The position numbers were made by a program, and so were the translations under genes. A DNA stretch of 64,000 nt, taken from contig NZ_JACMYP010000002.1 of the NCBI RefSeq assembly GCF_020889705.1, positions 1 through 64,000 on the forward strand, in the 5' to 3' direction. The notes under the pieces were generated by a model. That model was not told where the DNA came from, made no database searches, and was given only the letters and a program-made list of their open reading frames with translations. Below are positions 15,684 through 23,659 of this stretch, piece after piece (the stretch's first letter is position 1; every line of letters begins with the position of its first letter). This DNA is from Bradyrhizobium altum (GTDB taxonomy: Bacteria; Pseudomonadota; Alphaproteobacteria; Rhizobiales; Xanthobacteraceae).

Positions 15684-17540
15684 TCAGGGGCTCGCGACTT
15701 GCTGCAGCGTGTTGAAGCGAGCTTTCTGCTCGCTGCTCAGCATGGCATAGAACTTGTCCAGTGCAGGCTCGATCAACTTCGCGGCCTTCTGCATGGCCTC
15801 GAGCCGGTGCTGCATCGCCTCCAGGCGGCCGACTGGCGTCAGCGGCACGTCGTTCGGGCAGGCTGCCTGCAGGTCCGCTATGGCTGTTTTGGTCGCATCG
15901 CTCAGGCGGTCGAGCGCTTCCTTCTGCTTGCCCGCCGGATGAAGCGAGGCCTCGATCCTGTTGATCGGCAGCTGGGCCAGGTCGGATTTCGAATCGCTGC
16001 AATTCCCGGATTGCGCGGTCGTTTGCTGTTGCGGCGAACGCTCGCCGACATGTGGACCGAGCGCATTGAAGCGGGCCTGTTGCTCGTCGCTGAGCGAGCT
16101 GTAGAAACTCTCCAGGGCCGGCCGCACGATCTTGATCGCCTCGAGCGTCGCGCTGATGCGGTTTTGCATCGACCGCAAGCGGCCGGCTGGCGTCATGGCA
16201 TAGCTGTCCGCGCAGGAATCCTTGAAGATATCGGCTGCCTTCGCCGCTGATGTCTTCAACTCGTCGAGGAGCGCGCGCTGCTGCTGGCTCGGCCGTACCG
16301 CCCGCGTGATGTCGGCAAGTGGCCAGGCTGTGACGCCCTTGTCCGGCTCTCCGCATAACTGCTTGATTGCCTGCGGACTCGTATCGGCGCGTTGGCGGGA
16401 CCGATCGCGGCCTGCGGTGGCCGGATAGTCGCCAGGGTTGATGCTGGCATAGGCGGAGTAGGGACTGTTGGTGTCCCAGAACACGGTGTCCACGAAGTCG
16501 TCATAGGCGTAGGCCCAATAGCCGGGCTCGTAGGCATAGGACCAGAACGTGTAGTCAAAAATATCCGAATAGGCGTAAGGCAGGAACACCGGGCCAAGCC
16601 ACGCCACGAACGCCGCGCGGTGGCCGCGTCGCCAGGCATTCCGGGGCGCCCAGCCGCCTTGGCGCATCGCAAGCGCCGCCTGGCTTTGCGCACCTGCCTG
16701 GTCGCGGAAGCGTGCGGCAAATCGCTCGCGCTGGGCCGCCTGCGTCGCGGCCGTGGTCGCGGCGGCGGCCCCAACCGTTGTTGCGGCGGACCCAACCGTT
16801 GTTGCCGGCGCCAATCGCTGCTGACGGGCAAGGTCGGCTTGCTGTGAGCGCTGCTCGCGCTGCAACAGGCGGCTCTGCGCCTGCAGCGCGCGGTCATGGA
16901 CACGTTGCGCGCGTGCGCCTTCGACCTTTTGCGATTGCAATTGCTGCACGCGTTGCTGCAGGCGATCGATCCGGGTCTGCCGCTCCGCGGTCTGGTGCGA
17001 GAGCGCATCACGCTGCCGCTGCTGCGCCGCCTGCTGGCGTTGCTGGATCAATTGCTGATGCTGCTGCGCGCGCTGTTGAACTCGCTCCGTCGGTGACGGT
17101 CGCTCGCTCAAGCGCGACGGTGAGCTCGCGCGTGATGGCGCGGCAATATGCGGAGCCTGACGCTGCAGCGAGACCCCACGACGGAATTCGGGTCGATGCG
17201 TTGCGATCCGCGGCGCAGCGATATGGGAGGCTTGGCGCACCGACGGGGCGGCGAAATGCGGTGCCGGGCGCGGCGCCATCGCCGGTCGCTGCGGGGCATG
17301 GAACGCGGGTGCTGCCGGCCGTGCCATCGCTGGTGGCCGAGACATTGCAGGTGGTCTCGCCATTGCGGGCGGGGCGGTGTGGACCATCGGCGCGGGACGC
17401 GCCATTGCTGGTGGCGCGGCTGGACGTGCGCCGCCGGGCGCTCCACCCTTATGTGGCTGGGCGGCAGCGCCGCTCGCCGCCAGCATCGAGGCACCAACCA
17501 AAAGCACAGCAAAACAAATACCGCGGGGAGGCATGAGCAT
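15684..17540 (-). CDS. periplasmic LTxxQ (Spy/CpxP-like) protein with Pro/Ala-rich N-terminal half
   Basis: About 618 residues with a signal peptide (RGICFAVLLVGASMLAAS, ending near AAAQ). A low-complexity region follows, with repeated PPAMARP-type units and then many glutamines, arginines and alanines (coiled-coil-like around residues 150-280). A tyrosine/tryptophan-rich segment (PYAYSDIFDYTFWSYAYEPG) comes next, and finally two tandem LTxxQ-type domains near residues 390-480 and 525-615. Each domain ends with the same signature, LSDEQQARFNAL and LSSEQKARFNTL, and each has a matched cysteine and a TPxGRL(R/E)xMQ motif, so the second arose by duplication. Spy-like proteins are periplasmic chaperones. 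A 21-base tandem duplication at about 16770-16811 encodes the repeated TTVG units. ATG choice among 17564, 17540 and 17534 is uncertain. Confidence 0.75.
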   Translation of the reverse strand: MLMPPRGICFAVLLVGASMLAASGAAAQPHKGGAPGGARPAAPPAMARPAPMVHTAPPAMARPPAMSRPPAMARPAAPAFHAPQRPAMAPRPAPHFAAPSVRQASHIAAPRIATHRPEFRRGVSLQRQAPHIAAPSRASSPSRLSERPSPTERVQQRAQQHQQLIQQRQQAAQQRQRDALSHQTAERQTRIDRLQQRVQQLQSQKVEGARAQRVHDRALQAQSRLLQREQRSQQADLARQQRLAPATTVGSAATTVGAAAATTAATQAAQRERFAARFRDQAGAQSQAALAMRQGGWAPRNAWRRGHRAAFVAWLGPVFLPYAYSDIFDYTFWSYAYEPGYWAYAYDDFVDTVFWDTNSPYSAYASINPGDYPATAGRDRSRQRADTSPQAIKQLCGEPDKGVTAWPLADITRAVRPSQQQRALLDELKTSAAKAADIFKDSCADSYAMTPAGRLRSMQNRISATLEAIKIVRPALESFYSSLSDEQQARFNALGPHVGERSPQQQTTAQSGNCSDSKSDLAQLPINRIEASLHPAGKQKEALDRLSDATKTAIADLQAACPNDVPLTPVGRLEAMQHRLEAMQKAAKLIEPALDKFYAMLSSEQKARFNTLQQVASP

Positions 17541-17641
17541 GGCTCTCTGTCCATCCCTGCCCACAAAGCTTCAACGCGCAGACGTCGAAATCGTTCTTGT
17601 CGGCCACGGCCGGCGCTGCGGTCTTCCGACGCAGGGAACCG

Positions 17642-18859
17642 TCAGGAGACGTCCTGCGTAAGGACAGACGCGATCCGCTCCAACGCCCAGTCGACCTGAT
17701 CGGCCGTGATCACCAGCGGCGGGGCGATGCGAATGGTGTGCTCGTGGGTGTCCTTGGCGAGGATGCCACGCGCCTGCAGCGCCGAGCAGTAGCGGCGGGC
17801 ACCGCCGGCTTCCGGGTGTAATTCGATCGCCAGCATCAGCCCGCGCCCGCGCACCTCGCGGATCACGTTGGCGCGGATGTCCTGCAATCCGGTGAGAAAG
17901 CGCGCGCCCTGTTGTGCCGCGTTCTCGATCATCCCTTCCTCGACGAGCACGCGCAGCGCTGCGCGTGCCACCGCACATGCAAGCGGGTTGCCGCCGAAGG
18001 TCGAGCCGTGCTGGCCCGGCCGCAGCGTGCCGAGCACGGCGTTGTTGGAGAGCACCGCCGACACCGGATAGAAGCCGCCCGACAGCGCCTTGCCGAGCAG
18101 CGTCACGTCGGCCTCTATGCCCTCGTGCTGCTCGGCGAGCAGCTTGCCGGTGCGGCCGAGTCCGGTCTGGATCTCGTCGAGCACGAGCATCACGTTGCGC
18201 GCCGTGCACAGCTCGCGCACGCGGGCGAAATAGCCGGGCGGGGGAATGATGACCCCGGCCTCGCCCTGGACCGGCTCGACCAGGAAAGCCGCCGTGTTCG
18301 CCGTGATCGCCTGCTCGAGCGCCGCGGCATCGCCGAACGGGATGATTTTGAAGCCCGGCGCGAACGGGCCGAAATGGTCGCGGGATCCCGGGTCGGTCGA
18401 GAAGCCGACGATGCCGAGCGTGCGTCCGTGAAAATTATTTGCGCAGACGATGATCTCGGCCTGCCCGTCCGGCACGCCCTTGACCTCATAGGCCCATTTG
18501 CGCACCGACTTGATCGCGCTCTCCACCGCCTCGGCACCGCTGTTCATCGGCAGCACCTTGTGCGAGCCGGTCAGCTCCGCGAGCTCGCGATAGAAGGGGG
18601 CGAGCTGGTCGTTGTGGAAGGCACGCGAGGTCAGCGTCAGCCGATGCGCCTGCTCGATCATTGCTGCCAGGATCTTCGGATGACAGTGGCCCTGGCTCAC
18701 AGCCGAATAGGCGGAGAGACAGTCGAGGTACCGGTTGCCATCGGTGTCCCAGACCCAGACGCCTTCGCCGCGGGACAGCACCACCCCGATCGGCTCGTAA
18801 TTGTGGGTGCCGAACTGCGCTTCGGTTGCGAGGAAATCAGTGACCGATGCATTCATCAT
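17642..18859 (-). CDS. rocD: ornithine aminotransferase
   Basis: The 405-residue PLP enzyme transfers the delta-amino group of ornithine to 2-oxoglutarate, giving glutamate-5-semialdehyde in arginine/ornithine breakdown. It shows the class III aminotransferase pattern: the start [34 protein letters not shown] near residue 107, the PLP aspartate in [13 protein letters not shown] (Asp228), and the Schiff-base lysine in [12 protein letters not shown] (Lys257). The length is normal. The motif set fits RocD better than acetylornithine aminotransferase. It lies downstream of the P450 gene on the same strand and its C-terminal end is partly duplicated at 14730-14795. Confidence 0.93.
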   Translation of the reverse strand: MMNASVTDFLATEAQFGTHNYEPIGVVLSRGEGVWVWDTDGNRYLDCLSAYSAVSQGHCHPKILAAMIEQAHRLTLTSRAFHNDQLAPFYRELAELTGSHKVLPMNSGAEAVESAIKSVRKWAYEVKGVPDGQAEIIVCANNFHGRTLGIVGFSTDPGSRDHFGPFAPGFKIIPFGDAAALEQAITANTAAFLVEPVQGEAGVIIPPPGYFARVRELCTARNVMLVLDEIQTGLGRTGKLLAEQHEGIEADVTLLGKALSGGFYPVSAVLSNNAVLGTLRPGQHGSTFGGNPLACAVARAALRVLVEEGMIENAAQQGARFLTGLQDIRANVIREVRGRGLMLAIELHPEAGGARRYCSALQARGILAKDTHEHTIRIAPPLVITADQVDWALERIASVLTQDVS

Positions 18860-18974
18860 GCGTCACTCCCCCTGCAGCGCACGAGAGCTTACATCAATCC
18901 GTGCCTGCAGTTGATTTGGGTATCAGTTCCTCCACAGGGAAGTGGACTTGCCAACCAAATTCGCAGGGGACAAT

Positions 18975-20198
18975 TCATGCGCTGATGCTGCATGGCACGC
19001 TGAGGAAGCCACGGAAGCGCACCCGGCCGCCGCGCACCGGCTCGCCGTCGAGTGCGTAGTTCGGGAAGCGCGCCAGGAAGCGCGAGATCGCGATGGCGCC
19101 TTCGAGGCGCGCCAGCGCCATGCCTGCGCATTGATGCGCGCCCGTCCCGAAGGCGAGGTGGCGGTTCGGCGTGCGCGCGACGTCGAAGCCTTCCGGGTTG
19201 GGGAATTGCGCGGGGTCGCGGTTGGCGGCGCCGATGCACAGCGTGACCAGCGTGCCAGCCGGCATCTTGATGCCGCCGAGCTCGGTCTCCTCCACGATCA
19301 TCCGGTTGCCGAGCTGGTTCGAGCTCTCGTAGCGCAGCATCTCCTCGACCGCGGTCTTGATCAGCTCGGGTTGCGCGATCAGCCGCTGCTGCTGCTCGGG
19401 ATATTGGGTGAGCGTCACCAGGCCGTTGCCGATCAGGTTGGTCGTGGTCTCGTGGCCGGCATTGAGCAGGAAGATGCAATTGTGTAGCAATTCCTTCGCG
19501 GTCAGCCGCTCGCCATTGTCCTCACCCTGGATCAATCGCGTCAGCACGTCGCGCTCGGGATTGCCCGGCTTGGCGCGACGCCTTTCGACCAGGGTTTCGA
19601 GATAGGCCAGGAAGTCCTTCACCGCATCGTTGCCGCGGTCGAACGCGTCCTTTGCGATCACGGGCTCCAGCGCGCCCAGGATCGCCAGCGACCAGTCGCG
19701 CAGCGGCTCGCGCTCGTCGTGCGGCACGTCGAGCAGGTTGCCGATCACCTCGACCGGGATTGCAGAGGCGAAGTCGCCGATCAGCTCGAAGCGGTCTTTC
19801 GTGGCGATCCGGTCGAGCAGGCTGTCGATTAGCGCGATCAGGTCCGGCTCAATGCCGGCGATCGCTCGCGGCGACAATGCGCCCATGATCAAGCGCCGCA
19901 CGCGGGTGTGCGCCGGCGGGTCGTTGAAGACGAGGCTGGTCGTGTGGTGCTCGTAGAGCAGCGAGTTGCCGTATTTCGGCAGGAACTCCTTCCTCTTGTC
20001 GGAGGAGAAGGTCTTGGTGTTCTTGTAGGCGGCGATGAGGTCGTCGTAGCGGGTGAGAAAATAGCAGCCGTTCGGCAGCCGCTTGACCGGCGCGTGCTCG
20101 CGCAGCGCGCGATAGGTCGGGTAGGGGTTCGCGTAGAAGTCAGCCGTAAGCTTTTCCAGGTCGAAGCCGTCAGCAAGCTCTCGCGCGTGCCCGTTCAT
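18975..20198 (-). CDS. cytochrome P450 (bacterial class I, soluble)
   Basis: The 407-residue soluble P450 has the I-helix oxygen-activation motif AGHETT at residues 247-252, the ExxR pair Glu286/Arg289, and the heme-binding loop FGTGAHQCAG with the thiolate ligand Cys357. It lacks a membrane anchor and a fused reductase, so it needs a ferredoxin and ferredoxin reductase. The flavoprotein at 397-1614 is of the right type but is far away. I placed the start at ATG 20198; the frame stays open to 20423, but that extension lies in the divergent intergenic region. It shares a 205-base intergenic region with the two-subunit decarboxylase genes, which may be co-regulated. The substrate is unknown. 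Confidence 0.92.
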   Translation of the reverse strand: MNGHARELADGFDLEKLTADFYANPYPTYRALREHAPVKRLPNGCYFLTRYDDLIAAYKNTKTFSSDKRKEFLPKYGNSLLYEHHTTSLVFNDPPAHTRVRRLIMGALSPRAIAGIEPDLIALIDSLLDRIATKDRFELIGDFASAIPVEVIGNLLDVPHDEREPLRDWSLAILGALEPVIAKDAFDRGNDAVKDFLAYLETLVERRRAKPGNPERDVLTRLIQGEDNGERLTAKELLHNCIFLLNAGHETTTNLIGNGLVTLTQYPEQQQRLIAQPELIKTAVEEMLRYESSNQLGNRMIVEETELGGIKMPAGTLVTLCIGAANRDPAQFPNPEGFDVARTPNRHLAFGTGAHQCAGMALARLEGAIAISRFLARFPNYALDGEPVRGGRVRFRGFLSVPCSISA

Positions 20199-20403
20199 GG
20201 CGGATATCCAACCCACATTAGTTTCATTTGCAACTATCGTAAGCCGCAGGCGGCGGCCGCGCAACAGAATTTGCGTACCGGGAATGGCGCGGCGCACGCC
20301 GCGCGATGCGAGTAAATCGCAGAGCCATATGCGGTTTTGCGCTTTGATGAAGCGCGTGCGCCCCTCTACAGTCGCGGCCAAACAATCAAGACCGGAAACG
20401 CCG

Positions 20404-20937
20404 ATGCATGCCCGAACCGACACCGCGGCCTCCTGGCCCGAGGAGATCTTTTCGATCTTGCAACGCTTCGAGGTGCGTCAGGTGCCCTACGTACCGGACG
20501 CCGGGCATTCAGAGCTGATCGAGCGCGTGCTCGGATCCTCCTCGATGCGCGGTATTGCGCTGACCACCGAGGAGGAAGGCGTGGCGCTGCTCGCAGGCGC
20601 CTGGGCCGGCGGCCAGCGCGGCGTGCTGCTGATGCAGTCGAGCGGGGTCGGCAACTGCATCAACATGCTGTCGCTGGTGCAGATCTTCCGCTTGCCGTTC
20701 CTCACCCTGGTGACGATGCGCGGCGAATGGGGCGAGTTCAATCCCTGGCAGGTGCCGATGGGCTCGAACACCCAAGGCATTCTCGAATTGGCGGGCATCA
20801 AGGTGCTGCGCGCATCGCGTCCGGATGAGGTGCGCGAAGTCGTCGAGGCCGGGGCGGCGCAAGCCTACAACGCCTGCACGCCAACCGCCGTCCTGCTGTC
20901 GCAGCGCCTGATCGGGGCAAAGGTCTTCACCAAATGA
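20404..20937 (+). CDS. ThDP-dependent decarboxylase, alpha subunit (sulfopyruvate/phosphonopyruvate decarboxylase-like)
   Basis: The 177-residue protein is the pyrimidine-binding half of a split thiamine-diphosphate enzyme. The segment TTEEEGVALLAGAW near residue 58 supplies the glutamate that activates the cofactor, and MQSSGVGNCINMLSL near residue 80 and TLVTMRGEWGEFN near residue 104 match the ComD-like sulfopyruvate decarboxylase and phosphonopyruvate decarboxylase layout. The partner subunit is the next gene, overlapping by four bases (ATGA). Such enzymes decarboxylate a 3-substituted pyruvate. No sulfolactate, phosphonate or coenzyme M genes are nearby, so the real substrate is open. 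It is divergent from the P450 gene. Confidence 0.85.
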   Translation: MHARTDTAASWPEEIFSILQRFEVRQVPYVPDAGHSELIERVLGSSSMRGIALTTEEEGVALLAGAWAGGQRGVLLMQSSGVGNCINMLSLVQIFRLPFLTLVTMRGEWGEFNPWQVPMGSNTQGILELAGIKVLRASRPDEVREVVEAGAAQAYNACTPTAVLLSQRLIGAKVFTK

Positions 20938-21524
20938 GCAAAGCCAATCTCCTCGACCGCCGCGCCGTGGTTTCCGAACTGCTCAGGGATCGCAAGGGCG
21001 CCTTCGCCGTCGGCGGCCTCGGCGCCTCGACCTATGACATCGCCGCGGCCGGCGACCACGACCGCAACTTCTATCTCTGGGGCGGCATGGGCGGCGCCGT
21101 GATGATCGGGCTCGGTCTCGCGCTGGCTCAGCCGACGCTACCGGTCGTCGTGATCACCGGTGACGGCGAGATGCTGATGGGGATGGGGAGCCTCGCGACC
21201 GTCGCGCTGCAGCAGCCGAAAAACCTCTCGATCATCGTGCTCGACAACGAGGCCTATGGCGAGACCGGCGGCCAGACCAGCCATACCGGCGGGCCCGCCG
21301 ACCTCGTGGGTGTTGCCAAAGCCTGCGGAATCGGGGATAGCCGGGCGATCAGCACGATGGCCGAGGTCGAGGCTTTTGCTTCGTCTTTGCAAGACGTTAC
21401 GGCGGGGCCACGGTTCGCCAGCGCGAAGATCGACGGGGCCAATCTGGAACGCGTGCTGTCCAGCCGCGACGGCACCTACATCGTCAATCGCATCAGAGGG
21501 TCGATCGGACACACTCCGATATAA
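20934..21524 (+). CDS. ThDP-dependent decarboxylase, beta subunit
   Basis: The 196-residue protein is the pyrophosphate-binding half of the split decarboxylase. The ThDP motif runs from GDGEMLMGMGSLAT to IIVLDN near residues 80-107, with the GDG and the downstream asparagine that hold Mg2+. GGLGASTYDIAAAGDHDRNFYLWGGMG near residues 27-53 matches the ComE-like subunit. It starts inside the end of the alpha-subunit gene, which ensures equal expression. A dimer or tetramer of alpha-beta units is expected from the family. The gene ends 64 bases before a TetR regulator that appears to have its own promoter. Confidence 0.87.
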   Translation: MSKANLLDRRAVVSELLRDRKGAFAVGGLGASTYDIAAAGDHDRNFYLWGGMGGAVMIGLGLALAQPTLPVVVITGDGEMLMGMGSLATVALQQPKNLSIIVLDNEAYGETGGQTSHTGGPADLVGVAKACGIGDSRAISTMAEVEAFASSLQDVTAGPRFASAKIDGANLERVLSSRDGTYIVNRIRGSIGHTPI

Positions 21525-21550
21525 AGTGACTTTCGCGGTGCAATAGAACC

Positions 21551-21581
21551 TTGACTTTTGGTAAAGTGAGTGATTACTCAC
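21551..21581 (+). promoter_or_regulatory. probable promoter with overlapping TetR operator
   Basis: A TTGACT box at 21551-21556 is followed about 17 bases later by the weak -10-like TTACTC. The inverted repeat GTGAGT-GATT-ACTCAC at 21566-21581 covers the spacer and the -10 region. It ends seven bases before the ATG of the TetR gene, so binding of that regulator would block its own promoter. The arms are perfect six-base inverted copies. Autoregulation is an inference from position. Confidence 0.6.
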
Positions 21582-21588
21582 GACCCAA

Positions 21589-22290
21589 ATGTCTACCTTA
21601 CGCATGACGAGTGACTTGCGGCGTCAGTTGATCCTGAGCGCCGCAAAGCGGTGTTTCGCCCGCAACGGCTTTGCCGGCACCACGACAAAGAGCGTGGCGG
21701 CTGCGGCTGCCATTTCGGAAGGGCTGCTGTTCAAGCACTTCCCGTCGAAGGCGGCGCTCTACGCCGAAATCCTTGCCGAAGAGTGCGAGGCGGATCCAGA
21801 TCTCGCGCATCTGCTTGGCCAGGAGCCCTCCACCGCGACGCTGATCGAACTGGTGCAGGGCATGGTCGGCCACTTCATGCAGCTGCGCGACGCGCCCGAC
21901 CAGGAAGAGGCGCAACGGATGCGGCTGATGGTGACGAGCCATCTCGACGACGGCGAGTTTGCGCGCCTGCTCTACGACAAGGTCGGCAAGCTGATCGGTC
22001 CGACTTTCGCCGCCTCGCTCGAGAGCGCGATCGCCGCCGGCAAAGCGACGCGGATCGGTGACGAGCCGCTCAACCTGTTCTGGTTTGCGCACCATACCGT
22101 GCTTATGGGCGCGCTGACGCAACTGCCTGCGACACCTTGTCTCCCCTATGGGGATGCCGCGGCGGCCGAACGGCAGCTTTGCCAGTTCATTCTTCGCGGC
22201 ATCGGACTTACCGAAGCCGCAATTTCAACTCATTTGGGCCGCCAGCCGTCGCCGAGCGCAGGACCGTCGGTAACTGCAGAAAGTGCATGA
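21589..22290 (+). CDS. TetR family regulator of the adjacent RND efflux genes
   Basis: The 233-residue protein has the TetR DNA-binding domain at about residues 9-57 (LILSAAKRCFARNGFAGTTTKSVAAAA, then SEGLLFKHF and SKAALYAEIL). The rest is the variable ligand-binding helical domain. Its stop overlaps the region just before the adaptor gene, so it leads the efflux set. TetR proteins in this position usually repress the pump until a toxic ligand binds. The inverted repeat at 21566-21581 is the likely operator. Met1 was chosen over the in-frame ATG at 21604 because it is nearer to the usual distance from the operator and keeps the first helix complete. Confidence 0.9.
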   Translation: MSTLRMTSDLRRQLILSAAKRCFARNGFAGTTTKSVAAAAAISEGLLFKHFPSKAALYAEILAEECEADPDLAHLLGQEPSTATLIELVQGMVGHFMQLRDAPDQEEAQRMRLMVTSHLDDGEFARLLYDKVGKLIGPTFAASLESAIAAGKATRIGDEPLNLFWFAHHTVLMGALTQLPATPCLPYGDAAAAERQLCQFILRGIGLTEAAISTHLGRQPSPSAGPSVTAESA

Positions 22291-22291
22291 C

Positions 22292-23485
22292 ATGAATATC
22301 CAGACCGAAAGCCACATCTCGGGGCAACCGCTCAAGGAAAAGCAAGCCAAGCGCCCCGTCCGCCTGGTGCGTTGGTTCATCATCGTAGGCCTGCTGCTGG
22401 CCCTGCTGGTCGGCGCGCTGGTCGGCTTCAACGCCTTCCGCAGCCACATGATCGCGCAGTTCTTCGCCAACAATAAGCCGCCGCCGTCGAACGTCTCGAT
22501 CGCCGAGGCGAAGACCGAGGTGATTCCGAATCTGCTGACCGCCGTCGGCGATCTCGTCGCCGTGCACCAGGTCAATGTCACGACCGACGTGCCGGGCCGC
22601 ATCACCGAGATCCTGTTCACCGCCGGCAGCCATGTGAAGGCGGGCACGCCGCTGGTGCAGTTGTTCGACGCACCGGAGCAGGGCGACCTCGCCAGCTTCA
22701 AGGCGCAGGCGACCGTGGGCGAGCAGCAGCTCGACCGCGCCAAGCAGCTTGCGTCGCGCCAGTTCGGGCCGCAGTCGACCGTCGATACGGCGCAGGCGAC
22801 CTACGACCAGGCCAAGGCGGGCATCGCCAAGACTGAAGCGCTGATCTCGCAGAAGCTGGTGCGCGCGCCGTTCGAAGGCGATCTCGGCGTTCGCCAGGTC
22901 GAAGTCGGCCAGTATCTGACGGCCGGCACGCAGATCGTGTCGCTGACCGATTTGTCGGTGCTGTACGCCAACCTGACCGTGACCGAGAAGCAGAGCTCGC
23001 AGATCAAGGTCGGCCAGGCCGTGCGGGTCGCAGTCGACGCCTATCCGGGCCGCACCTTCGAGGGCAAGATCACCACCATCGAGCCGCAGATCGCGACCGA
23101 GACCCGCAACATCCGGGTGCAGGCGACGATCCAGAATCCGGAAAGCATCCTCAAGCCCGGCATGTTCGCGACCACCACGATCGTGCTGCCCGAGAAGCCG
23201 CCGGTCGTGACCATTCCCGAAACCGCCGTCGACTACACGCTGTACGGCGACTCGGTGTTCCTGATCACCGAGAAGAAGGGTGAGGACGGCAAGACCAGCC
23301 TGACCGCGGACCGCACCTTCGTGAAGACGGGCAACCGTGTCGAAGGCCGCGTCCAAATCCTCAAGGGCCTGAAGGCCGGGGACAGGGTCGTGGCCGTCGG
23401 CCAGATCAAGCTGCAATCGGGCATGGCTGTTGCGATCTCGAACGATCCGCAGCCGCCGGTTCCGGCCGAGCCGCCGCGCTACTAA
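22292..23485 (+). CDS. RND efflux periplasmic adaptor (membrane fusion protein)
   Basis: The 397-residue protein links an inner-membrane RND pump to an outer-membrane channel. It has one N-terminal membrane helix (residues about 28-48, WFIIVGLLLALLVGALVG). The lipoyl half-motif VPGRITEILFTAGSHVKAGTPLVQL, a helical hairpin (about residues 125-180) and the second lipoyl half LVRAPFEGDLG follow, then the beta-barrel and membrane-proximal domains (PGRTFEGKITTIEPQIATETRN). It has no lipobox. The ATG at 22292 was chosen; a GTG nine bases upstream is also in frame. No outer-membrane factor gene is nearby, so a shared TolC-like protein is implied. Confidence 0.92.
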   Translation: MNIQTESHISGQPLKEKQAKRPVRLVRWFIIVGLLLALLVGALVGFNAFRSHMIAQFFANNKPPPSNVSIAEAKTEVIPNLLTAVGDLVAVHQVNVTTDVPGRITEILFTAGSHVKAGTPLVQLFDAPEQGDLASFKAQATVGEQQLDRAKQLASRQFGPQSTVDTAQATYDQAKAGIAKTEALISQKLVRAPFEGDLGVRQVEVGQYLTAGTQIVSLTDLSVLYANLTVTEKQSSQIKVGQAVRVAVDAYPGRTFEGKITTIEPQIATETRNIRVQATIQNPESILKPGMFATTTIVLPEKPPVVTIPETAVDYTLYGDSVFLITEKKGEDGKTSLTADRTFVKTGNRVEGRVQILKGLKAGDRVVAVGQIKLQSGMAVAISNDPQPPVPAEPPRY

Positions 23486-23578
23486 GGCGTTTTCGAGCGA
23501 AGTCGACATCGGTTCGCGTGAAGAAAACGCGTCAAGATAAGAAGTTAGAGCTTCGGCAATTCAAGCCGATGCTCTAAT
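23486..23578. repeat. intergenic repeat family D, copy 1, with hairpin tail
   Basis: The segment 23486-23536 (starting GGCGTTTTCGAGCGAAG and ending GAAAACGCGTCAAG) recurs in inverse orientation at 26868-26918. Its ends can pair with each other (GCGTTTTC with GAAAACGC). It is followed by a separate stem with arms TTAGAGC and GCTCTAA at 23545-23577, containing an inner TCGGC/GCCGA pair. I recall closely similar elements as common in Bradyrhizobium and related genomes, but this was not checked by search. Confidence 0.75.
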
Positions 23579-23594
23579 CCCGATCATAAAACCC

Positions 23595-23614
23595 GGAGGG
23601 CCGGTTGGCCCTCC
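23595..23614 (+). terminator. strong GC hairpin between adaptor and RND pump genes
   Basis: The stem GGAGGGCC / GGCCCTCC with a GGTT loop is a perfect eight-base-pair hairpin, 45 bases before the start of the pump gene. No T-run follows, so it is not a standard intrinsic terminator. It could slow transcription or protect the end of the adaptor mRNA. Confidence 0.4.
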
Positions 23615-23659
23615 GCCACATGTTGCCGCAACCGGCAGACAACACGAATCGAGTTGGCG

